32,087 nucleotides of DNA from Bacteroidales bacterium (lineage in GTDB: Bacteria; Bacteroidota; Bacteroidia; Bacteroidales; Bacteroidaceae): contig SFIS01000032.1 of assembly GCA_004555245.1 (NCBI GenBank), positions 1 to 32,087 of the forward strand, read 5' to 3'. Each line of letters begins with the position of its first letter. The first letter of the stretch is position 1. Shown piece after piece: positions 15,341 to 22,157 of this stretch. Below the pieces are notes generated by a model that saw nothing but the letters and a program-made list of their open reading frames with translations, had not been told where the DNA came from and ran no database searches. The translations under genes and the position numbers were made by a program.

Positions 15341-15381
15341 GTATGTTGGCCTGTTGGGTGTGGGTAGGGCGTGGGTAGAGA

Positions 15382-15789
15382 TTATTTCTTCAGTCCTTCT
15401 ATCCAGCCTTGTATTTTCGTTCCGGTGCGTTTGACGGCATCGGTCACTTCGGCTCCGGCATCGTTTATGGCGTCGCCGACATCATTGGCTTTCAGTGTGG
15501 CGAGGCGTCTGTTGTATTGCGATGCGTAGGCATAGTAACGTTTTGCCTCGTCGCCGGTGAGTTTATCCTTGTACGCTTCCTGGTATTCCTTTTTTATCGC
15601 GTTGCGCTCTTTTTTCCATTCGGCGATGCTGTCCGTGTGTGCTGTCTTTGTCGAATCGACGACAGCCATGCGGTCGGCAAGTTTCTGGCAGCGCAAGAGG
15701 AAGGCGGCGTTGTCTGCGCCTTGGGGTGTCTGTTTAAAAGAAGTGACAGCCGTCACGAGGATGGCTGCCACTATAATGTTTCTCATCAT
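15382..15789 (-). CDS. Small exported protein of unknown function
   Basis: The 135-residue product has an N-terminal hydrophobic signal segment (MMRNIIVAAILVTAVTS) without a lipobox cysteine. The rest is charged and helical, rich in Lys, Asp and Ala, with a stretch of likely coiled coil (IAEWKKERNAIKKEYQEAY). It ends with amphipathic 'AGAEVTDAVKRTGTKIQGW'. I do not recognise a named family with confidence; similar small secreted helical proteins are common in Bacteroidales. It begins only 10 nt after the fba stop, so it is almost surely cotranscribed with the aldolase. Periplasmic location is inferred. Confidence 0.7.
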   Translation of the reverse strand: MMRNIIVAAILVTAVTSFKQTPQGADNAAFLLRCQKLADRMAVVDSTKTAHTDSIAEWKKERNAIKKEYQEAYKDKLTGDEAKRYYAYASQYNRRLATLKANDVGDAINDAGAEVTDAVKRTGTKIQGWIEGLKK

Positions 15790-15799
15790 AAATCAGAGA

Positions 15800-16798
15800 T
15801 TAGAGTTTATCGTTTGAGCCGAGCACGTTCACAATCTTGTGGATGTACATCTTCTTCATTGCTTCGCGTGCCGGTGTGAGATACTGACGAGGGTCGAAGT
15901 GGCCTGGGTTCTCTGCCATATACTTGCGTATAGCGGCTGTCATGGCGAGGCGTGAGTCAGAGTCGATGTTGATTTTGCATACGGCAGACTTTGATGCCTC
16001 GCGGAGCTGCTCCTCGGGAATGCCGACAGCGTCAGGCAGTTTGCCGCCGAACTTGTTGATTGTAGCCACCTCTTCCTGCGGAACAGATGAAGAGCCGTGG
16101 AGTACGATTGGGAATCCGGGGAGTTTCTTCTCTATCTCGTGGAGGATATCGAAAGCGAGTGGCGGCGGCACGAGGACACCGGTCTTCGGGTCGCGTGTAC
16201 ACTGCTCCGGAGTGAATTTGTATGCTCCGTGTGATGTGCCGATAGAGATAGCGAGCGAATCGCAGCCTGTACGTGTAGCGAAGTCGATAACCTCTTCCGG
16301 CTTTGTGTAGTGAGACACCTCAGAAGCCACTTCATCCTCCACGCCGGCGAGGACACCGAGCTCAGCCTCTACTGTCACGTCATACTGGTGGGCGAAGTCA
16401 ACGACTTTCTTTGTGAGTGCGATGTTCTCCTCGTACGGGAGTGACGAGCCGTCGATCATCACGGAAGAGAATCCAGTCTCAATGCATGACTTGCAGGTCT
16501 CGAAGCTGTCTCCGTGGTCGAGGTGGAGCACGATCTGCGGGTTCTCGCATCCGAGTTCCTTAGCGTATGCCACAGCACCTTCAGCCATGTAGCGGAGGAT
16601 GGTTGGGTTAGCGTATTTGCGTGCGCCTTTGGACACCTGCATGATGACAGGCGACTTTGTCTCCACGGCAGCCTGCACGATAGCCTGCATCTGCTCCATT
16701 GTGTTAAAGTTGAATGCCGGAATGGCATATCCGCCATTCACTGCCTTCTTGAACATCTCGCGGGTGTTCACAAGACCGAGATCTTTGTAATTTACCAT
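15800..16798 (-). CDS. fba: Class II fructose-bisphosphate aldolase
   Basis: This zinc enzyme splits fructose 1,6-bisphosphate into dihydroxyacetone phosphate and glyceraldehyde 3-phosphate in glycolysis, and runs the reverse in gluconeogenesis. Its 332 residues show the class II features: the catalytic Asp94 and zinc ligand His95 in LHLDHGD, the IGTSHGAYKF loop and VLHGSSS with further zinc histidines, and the NIDSD segment near the C-terminus. The length and the long insert (residues 185-225) are typical of the family form found in Bacteroidales. It is the first gene of the minus-strand group and has a full consensus promoter, diverging from the malic enzyme gene. Confidence 0.96.
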   Translation of the reverse strand: MVNYKDLGLVNTREMFKKAVNGGYAIPAFNFNTMEQMQAIVQAAVETKSPVIMQVSKGARKYANPTILRYMAEGAVAYAKELGCENPQIVLHLDHGDSFETCKSCIETGFSSVMIDGSSLPYEENIALTKKVVDFAHQYDVTVEAELGVLAGVEDEVASEVSHYTKPEEVIDFATRTGCDSLAISIGTSHGAYKFTPEQCTRDPKTGVLVPPPLAFDILHEIEKKLPGFPIVLHGSSSVPQEEVATINKFGGKLPDAVGIPEEQLREASKSAVCKINIDSDSRLAMTAAIRKYMAENPGHFDPRQYLTPAREAMKKMYIHKIVNVLGSNDKL

Positions 16799-16888
16799 TT
16801 TGCTTTGAATGTTTGTTTATTTTGTTAAACATTAGAGTTCTGAATCCGCCGTCAGGGCGTCGCAGCCCCGCCGGCTTGTTTTATACGG

Positions 16889-16920
16889 CAAAATTATAAA
16901 ATATTCTTTATTATGCCAAA
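16889..16920 (-). promoter_or_regulatory. Promoter of fba
   Basis: On the minus strand TTTG (16917-16920) is followed after 20 nt by TAATTTTG (16889-16896), matching the Bacteroidetes consensus. The leader of about 85 nt includes a GC-rich stretch able to form a small stem (GGGC/GCCC). Confidence 0.75.
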
Positions 16921-16966
16921 TAGTTTATAGGTTTTTTTGGTATTTTACATAAAAAAATAATATATG

Positions 16967-16998
16967 TTTGGTCATTTCGGTTTTTTTTTGTTATTTTG
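16967..16998 (+). promoter_or_regulatory. Promoter of the malic enzyme gene
   Basis: TTTG (16967-16970) is followed after 20 nt by TTATTTTG (16991-16998), close to TAnnTTTG. The leader to the ATG is about 85 nt. It diverges from the fba promoter, the two -33 elements being under 50 nt apart. Confidence 0.6.
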
Positions 16999-17023
16999 CA
17001 ATTCGGAATTGATTTACAGTTTA

Positions 17024-17038
17024 CAAGTTGACAACTTG
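17024..17038. promoter_or_regulatory. Palindrome in the malic enzyme leader
   Basis: CAAGTTGACAACTTG is a perfect palindrome with 7-nt arms around one A. It begins about 25 nt downstream of the -7 box, a place where a dimeric repressor could act. It could equally be a small leader hairpin. Confidence 0.4.
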
Positions 17039-17088
17039 AAAAAAGAATAGATTGTTACACACTACATTTACACACACAACAAAACACT

Positions 17089-19371
17089 ATGGTACACATT
17101 TCTAAAGAAGCCGCACTGGAGTATCACGAAACTGGTCGTCCCGGCAAAATCGAAGTAGTGCCCACCAAGGCATACCGCACTCAAACCGACCTTTCGCTTG
17201 CCTACTCTCCCGGTGTGGCCTATCCATGTTTAGAGATACAGGATAACCCTGATGCAGCTTACAAATACACCGACAAGGGAAACCTTGTAGCTGTCATATC
17301 AAACGGCACGGCGGTGCTGGGTCTCGGAGACATCGGAGCAATGTCCGGCAAGCCCGTGATGGAGGGCAAGGGACTTCTTTTCAAGATTTACGGCGGCATC
17401 GACGTGTTCGACATCGAGGTTGCGGAGAAGGACCCGGAGAAGTTCTGCGAGGCTGTAGAGCGCATCGCCCCCACTTTCGGCGGCATCAACCTTGAGGACA
17501 TCAAGGCGCCGCAATGCTTCTATATCGAGGAGCGCCTGAAGCGCACGCTCGACATTCCGGTGATGCACGACGACCAGCACGGCACCGCCATCATCAGCTC
17601 TGCCGGCCTCATCAACGCCCTTGAAGTCAACGGAAAGAAGATAGAGGACGTGAAGATTGTCGTCAACGGTGCCGGCGCAGCCGCCATCTCGTGTACAAAG
17701 CTCTACGTAGCCCTCGGCGCACGCAAGGAGAACATCATCATGCTGGATTCGAAGGGCGTGATAACCTCCGACCGCGAGAACCTCACTCCCGAGAAGGCGC
17801 TGTTTGCCACAGACCGCCGCGATGTCCACACTCTCGCAGAGGCGATGTCCGGCGCCGACGTCTTCCTCGGCCTTTCGAAGGGCAATGTGGTGAGCCAGGA
17901 CATGATACGTTCAATGGCGAGCCAGCCTATCGTCTTCGCCCTTGCCAACCCGGAGCCGGAAATCACCTACGAGGCCGCCATGGCAAGCCGTCCCGACGTG
18001 CTGATGTCAACCGGCCGTTCTGACTATCCCAACCAGATAAACAATGTCATCGGCTTCCCCTACATCTTCCGCGGGGCCCTCGACGTACACGCCAAAGCCA
18101 TCAACGAAGAGATGAAGCTCGCCGCCGTGCATGCCATCGCCGACCTTGCCAAGCAGCCTGTCCCCGACGTGGTGAACGATGTATATAAGGTGAACAATCT
18201 CACCTTCGGCCCCGCATACTTCATCCCGAAACCCGTTGACCCGCGCCTCATCACCGAGGTGTCTGCCGCCGTGGCAAAGGCTGCTATGGAATCGGGCGTG
18301 GCCCGCCAGAACATCACTGACTGGGACGCCTACAAGAACACGCTGCGCCGCCGCATGGGACACGAGACAAGCGTCACGCAGTCGCTCTACGAGACGGCAC
18401 GCAAGCACCCGCAGCGCGTGGTCTTCGCCGAAGGTCTGCACCCTACGATGATCAAAGCCGCCGTACAGGCGAAGCAGGAAGGGCTCTGCCAGCCCGTCCT
18501 CCTCGGCAACGACGAGATGATATCGAAGAAGGCAAAGGAGCTTGACCTCGACCTTACGGGCGTGGAAATCGTCAACCTGCGCCACGACAGAGAGATGGAG
18601 CGCCGAGAGCGTTACGCACGTATCCTCGCAGAGAAATGCCGGCGCGACGGCTACACCTTCGAGGAGGCGAACGACAAGATGTTCGAGCGCAACTATTTCG
18701 GCATGATGATGGTGGAGACGGGAGAGGCTGACGCCTTCATCACAGGTGTATATACCAAGTTCTCGAACACCATCAAGGTTGCAAAGGAAGTCATCGGCAT
18801 ACGTCCTCCGTACAAGAACTTCGCCTCCGTGCATATCCTCAACTCCAAGCGCGGCACATACTACATCGCCGACACGCTCATCAACCAGAACCCCGACAAG
18901 GCGGTGCTGAAGGATGTGGCGCTGCTGACAGCCGAGGCGGTGAGATTCTTCAACGACGAACCCAAGATTGCGATGATCTCATACTCCAACTTCGGTGTCG
19001 ATAAGGAAGGCTCGCCACGTCTGATGCGCGAGGTTGTGGCAGAGATGCAGGCTGAGAATCCGGGGCTGAAGATTGACGGAGAGATGTCGGTTGACCTCGC
19101 TCTCGACCACGAGCGCCGCGACGAGAAATACCCCTTCACACGCCTCCACGGCGAGCAGGTGAACTCCATGATATTCACCAACCTCTCCGCAGCCAACTCG
19201 GCATACAAGCTGATAAAGGGCTTCTCGCCCGAGACGGAGGTCATCGGTCCGATACAGATGGGCCTGAACAAGCCTATACACTTCACCGACTTCGATTCCA
19301 GCGTGCGCGACATCGTCAATATCGTGGCGGTGGCGGTGATTGACGCCTACGTCTCGAAAATCAAGAAATAA
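17089..19371 (+). CDS. maeB: NADP-dependent malic enzyme with C-terminal phosphotransacetylase domain
   Basis: The 760-residue protein decarboxylates malate to pyruvate and makes NADPH. The malic N-domain (about 15-150, with TDLSLAYSPGVAYPC and NGTAVLGLGDIGA) and the NAD(P)-binding domain (about 160-400, with MHDDQHGTAIISSAGL and VVNGAGAAAIS) are complete. The C-terminal third (about 425-755, VVFAEGLHPTMIKAA, YARILAEKCRRDG, DGEMSVDLAL, GPIQMGLNKPIH) is a phosphotransacetylase-like domain. In MaeB of other bacteria that part is not catalytic but binds acetyl-CoA as a regulator. The start ATG follows a consensus promoter. It stands opposite fba, pairing upper glycolysis with pyruvate supply in one intergenic control region. 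Confidence 0.95.
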   Translation: MVHISKEAALEYHETGRPGKIEVVPTKAYRTQTDLSLAYSPGVAYPCLEIQDNPDAAYKYTDKGNLVAVISNGTAVLGLGDIGAMSGKPVMEGKGLLFKIYGGIDVFDIEVAEKDPEKFCEAVERIAPTFGGINLEDIKAPQCFYIEERLKRTLDIPVMHDDQHGTAIISSAGLINALEVNGKKIEDVKIVVNGAGAAAISCTKLYVALGARKENIIMLDSKGVITSDRENLTPEKALFATDRRDVHTLAEAMSGADVFLGLSKGNVVSQDMIRSMASQPIVFALANPEPEITYEAAMASRPDVLMSTGRSDYPNQINNVIGFPYIFRGALDVHAKAINEEMKLAAVHAIADLAKQPVPDVVNDVYKVNNLTFGPAYFIPKPVDPRLITEVSAAVAKAAMESGVARQNITDWDAYKNTLRRRMGHETSVTQSLYETARKHPQRVVFAEGLHPTMIKAAVQAKQEGLCQPVLLGNDEMISKKAKELDLDLTGVEIVNLRHDREMERRERYARILAEKCRRDGYTFEEANDKMFERNYFGMMMVETGEADAFITGVYTKFSNTIKVAKEVIGIRPPYKNFASVHILNSKRGTYYIADTLINQNPDKAVLKDVALLTAEAVRFFNDEPKIAMISYSNFGVDKEGSPRLMREVVAEMQAENPGLKIDGEMSVDLALDHERRDEKYPFTRLHGEQVNSMIFTNLSAANSAYKLIKGFSPETEVIGPIQMGLNKPIHFTDFDSSVRDIVNIVAVAVIDAYVSKIKK

Positions 19372-19390
19372 AACCTTCGAACGAAAAAAA

Positions 19391-19441
19391 CGGCAAGGTG
19401 CGGGACGGCTGTCGCCGGCTGCGTCTTGCCGCTTGTTTATT
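19391..19441 (+). terminator. Possible terminator or attenuator between malic enzyme gene and aqpZ
   Basis: CGGCAAG (19391-19397) pairs with CTTGCCG (19425-19431), with further partial pairing inside the loop, followed by CTTGTTTATT. The T-tract is weak, so read-through into aqpZ is possible. Confidence 0.45.
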
Positions 19442-19478
19442 ATCCACCTCCCGTAAAAGGGACCAAAACCTTTACACT

Positions 19479-20156
19479 ATGAAGAAGTACATTGCTGAAG
19501 CATTCGGCACGTTCGTGCTGACTCTTCTCGGCTGCGGCACAGCCGTCAGCCTCAACTGTGGTTATGACCCTGCCTCCGTTGTAGGCACAGCGATGGCATT
19601 CGGCCTGTCGGTGATTGCCATGGCGTATGCCATCGGCGGCATCTCCGGCTGCCACATCAATCCAGCCATCACGTTCGGGACATTCCTTGCAGGCCGCACG
19701 TCAGCCAAGGACCTCGCGGGCTACATCGTCGGGCAAGTGGCTGGCGCCATCATCGCTGCCGGCGTGCTCTGCGCTTTCGTCAGCACCTCACCCGGACTGG
19801 CAGAAGGCACACTGACCGGGGCTAACAGCTGCGCCGCCGGAACGTGCAACGGTTTCCTCGTAGAGACGGTTCTCACCGCCATCTTCGTCTTTGTCGTGCT
19901 CGGCGCGACAAGCAAGACAAACGGCGCGACAAACAATTTTGCAGGTCTCGCCATAGGTCTCACGCTCATCCTCATACACCTTGTGGGCATACACTACACC
20001 GGGACATCGGTCAATCCGGCACGTTCAATAGGCCCCGCACTGTTTGAGGGAGGCAAGGCTCTTGCCGAACTCTGGGTGTTTGTCGCTGCTCCGTTGCTCG
20101 GCGCTGCCATCGCCGCCGGCCTCTGGAAAGCAGTAGATGTGAAGGACGGGAAATAG
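19479..20156 (+). CDS. aqpZ: Aquaporin Z family water channel
   Basis: The 225-residue protein is a six-helix MIP channel in the inner membrane. Both half-helix signatures are present: HINPAIT and SVNPARS. The four positions of the water-selective filter can be read as Phe (AMAFGLS), His (LIHLVGI), Thr (TGTSV) and Arg (NPARS), the same set as E. coli AqpZ, so water rather than glycerol is the expected substrate. The ATG at 19479 (MKKYIAEAFGTFVLT) is chosen over longer upstream readings because it starts the first helix at the family position. It lies 107 nt after the malic enzyme gene, with a weak hairpin between. Confidence 0.93.
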   Translation: MKKYIAEAFGTFVLTLLGCGTAVSLNCGYDPASVVGTAMAFGLSVIAMAYAIGGISGCHINPAITFGTFLAGRTSAKDLAGYIVGQVAGAIIAAGVLCAFVSTSPGLAEGTLTGANSCAAGTCNGFLVETVLTAIFVFVVLGATSKTNGATNNFAGLAIGLTLILIHLVGIHYTGTSVNPARSIGPALFEGGKALAELWVFVAAPLLGAAIAAGLWKAVDVKDGK

Positions 20157-20170
20157 AACCTGCAAGAGAG

Positions 20171-20263
20171 GGTTGGCAAGCCCGGCTGCCGGACTGTCGC
20201 GCCCAATGCGCCGCAAGGCACGGCACGATAGAGGCAGGCTGGCTCGCCTACCCTTTCTTTTTG
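20171..20263 (+). terminator. Terminator downstream of aqpZ
   Basis: 20171-20190 and 20233-20252 are complementary at 16 of 20 positions, with a GCGC-rich loop that may fold further. The second arm is followed by CTTTCTTTTTG. It ends the malic enzyme-aqpZ unit. Confidence 0.55.
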
Positions 20264-20407
20264 TCAGGAAAGCACATTCCGCAAGTCTCGCAGGGCTGCA
20301 AAAAGCCTGCCGCGAGGTAAAAAATCTTGACAAACGAAAATGTTGGATTTAACATTTCTTAAACCCCATTTCTGCCTTCCGGGCAGCGGTTTCAGCACGT
20401 TTTGAAG

Positions 20408-20561
20408 CCAAAAACAGCTGTCTTGCAGGGCAAAATAGTCAAAATGAGGGTGCAAAACAATACAAATGACAATACAAAACAGTCATGATGGGCACCCAAC
20501 TTTGACTATATTGGACGGCAAAACAGTCTGTTTTGGCATCAAAAACGATGTCACCGAAACC
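20408..20561. repeat. Array 2: seven tandem 22-nt palindromic units
   Basis: Units begin at 20408, 20430, 20452, 20474, 20496, 20518 and 20540, exactly 22 nt apart. The sixth holds CAAAACAGTCTGTTTTG, a perfect palindrome with 8-nt arms around T. The same core in array 1 reads CAAGATAGTCTATCTTG, so both arms have changed together. Others are degenerate (CAAAATAGTCAAAATGA, CAAAACAGTCATGATGG) but keep the register. The array lies in the 590-bp gap between aqpZ and the GH43-like gene. 20562-20747 shows no other clear element, only a weak promoter-like pair (TTTG at 20670, TGTTTTCG near 20692). Confidence 0.75.
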
Positions 20562-20747
20562 GGAAAACAAACTAACGCACTGACTGACTGCATTTTACAT
20601 AAAACCTAAAATTCACGCGCTGTACGGCTCGCAAACTCGCCACGGTGATTTCTGCGCGTCTCTCGCGAATTTGAAATCACAAGACATTGTGTGTTTTCGT
20701 GCCTCCACGGCATCGTCCGTAGCCATGCAGCAAACCTATCAGACACT

Positions 20748-21773
20748 ATGAAACGACATACATTTCTCTATCTTCTGTCCGCCATCTTCTGCATCCTCGC
20801 GTCCCCGTCGGGAGCTCAGGACGCCTACATCTTCACGTCTTTCCACGAGCCGTCAACCGACGGAATGCGCTATCTCTACAGTTACGACGGCCTGCACTGG
20901 GACAGCATACCCGGTGTGTGGATGCGTCCCGAGATAGGCAACGACCGTGCCTACACCGACGCTTTCACAAACGAGACAATCCTCCCGACTTTCGCGCCCG
21001 ACGAGCGTGTGCTGCGCGACCCCTCCATACTGCAAGGTCCCGACGGAACATTCCATCTTGTGTGGACGACACAATGGTTTGGCAGCAGAGGCTTCGGCTA
21101 TGCACACTCGAAAGATCTGATACACTGGTCGAAGCAGACGGAGATTCCCGTCATGCAGCATCATGCCACGAACAACGTGTGGGCGCCGGAACTGTTCTAC
21201 GACGACGAGCTGAAACTGTTCTTCATAATATGGTCGTCGATGATCGACCCGTCAACGAAGACCGATGCCGACAAGCTCGGCACAAACTCATGCCACAGGA
21301 TGTGGTATTGCACGACGCCGGATTTCAGGCGTTTCAGCGAGGCGAAGCCATACTACGACCCGGGCTTCAACAGCATCGACGGCTATCTCCTGAAGCGTGC
21401 CCCGAAAGATTATGTCCTCGTGGTGAAGGACAACCGCAAGCCGGGATTCAGCAATCTCTTCTGCGTCTTCGGCACCTCGCCCTACGGACCGTTCCATACT
21501 GCCGACCGTGCAGCGCAGGGTGTGACACCCGCCACCACCTTCGGACGCACCTACTCCGAGGGGCCGTGCGCCGTGAAGCTCGGCGACGAATGGGTCATCT
21601 ACTACGACCAGTATCACCCGCAGGAGTTCGGAGCCGTCGCCACGAAAGATTTCAGGACCTTCCGCAGCATGGACAAGAAGATTTCCGTACCCAAAGACCA
21701 CAAGCACGGCACGATAGTGAAAGTCTCGCGAGAGATACTCGACAATCTTCTTCAGGCATCGAAGACACGGTGA
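20748..21773 (+). CDS. Exported glycoside hydrolase family 43-like protein
   Basis: The 341-residue protein has a signal peptide (MKRHTFLYLLSAIFCILASPSGAQ in the region 1-24) followed by a five-bladed beta-propeller of the GH43 type. RDPSILQGPDGTFHLVWT contains the Asp expected as general base. NVWAPELFYDDELK marks the second blade, and SEGPCAVKLGDEWVIYYDQY supplies the Glu expected as general acid. Propellers of this kind usually act on arabinose- or xylose-containing plant glycans, exact substrate unknown. The ATG at 20748 gives a proper signal peptide, unlike the longer upstream reading. It stands alone without SusC/SusD genes. Location should be periplasmic or secreted. Confidence 0.87.
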   Translation: MKRHTFLYLLSAIFCILASPSGAQDAYIFTSFHEPSTDGMRYLYSYDGLHWDSIPGVWMRPEIGNDRAYTDAFTNETILPTFAPDERVLRDPSILQGPDGTFHLVWTTQWFGSRGFGYAHSKDLIHWSKQTEIPVMQHHATNNVWAPELFYDDELKLFFIIWSSMIDPSTKTDADKLGTNSCHRMWYCTTPDFRRFSEAKPYYDPGFNSIDGYLLKRAPKDYVLVVKDNRKPGFSNLFCVFGTSPYGPFHTADRAAQGVTPATTFGRTYSEGPCAVKLGDEWVIYYDQYHPQEFGAVATKDFRTFRSMDKKISVPKDHKHGTIVKVSREILDNLLQASKTR

Positions 21774-21820
21774 CACTCGCCGCACTGCTCCGCCCCGGGC
21801 AGCCTCCGGCAACGCCATGA

Positions 21821-21882
21821 CGCATCAGAGACCGCAAGAGACGGACTGTCTTGTCCGCCCTTACGGTCTCTGATGCGTTTTC
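21821..21882. terminator. Terminator between the GH43-like gene and the PspC gene
   Basis: CGCATCAGAGACCG (21821-21834) pairs perfectly with 21864-21877, followed by TTTTCT. The genes on either side are convergent, and the hairpin probably serves both. Confidence 0.8.
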
Positions 21883-21928
21883 TGTCGTGTCGTGTGCCGA
21901 AAGCGGCACTATGTCTCCGGAAGGCATG

Positions 21929-22120
21929 TCACGCCTGCGACTTGGGCATGATGACAGCCATCACAAAATATATCAGCACACCCGGCAGGCCGAGAGAGAA
22001 GATTGTGAGCGCAGCATAGATGATGCGTATGAGTGTGGGGTCGCAATCAAAATATTCTGCTATGCCGGCGCAGACACCGGAGATTTTCTTGTCATTGGAG
22101 AGAGTGAGTTTCTTTTTCAT
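21929..22120 (-). CDS. PspC domain small membrane protein
   Basis: The 63-residue protein is a stand-alone PspC domain: an N-terminal 'LTLSNDKKISGVCAGIAEYF' segment followed by 'DPTLIRIIYAALTIFSLGLPGVLIYFVMAVIMP', which covers one or two hydrophobic helices. PspC domains take part in envelope stress responses in proteobacteria; in Bacteroidetes small versions are common and little studied. It lies 37 nt downstream of the C10 protease gene on the same strand, with no promoter that I can see between, so cotranscription is possible. Confidence 0.9.
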   Translation of the reverse strand: MKKKLTLSNDKKISGVCAGIAEYFDCDPTLIRIIYAALTIFSLGLPGVLIYFVMAVIMPKSQA

Positions 22121-22157
22121 TGTGTTTTAAGTTTGTATGGATGATGGAAATGTTCTG

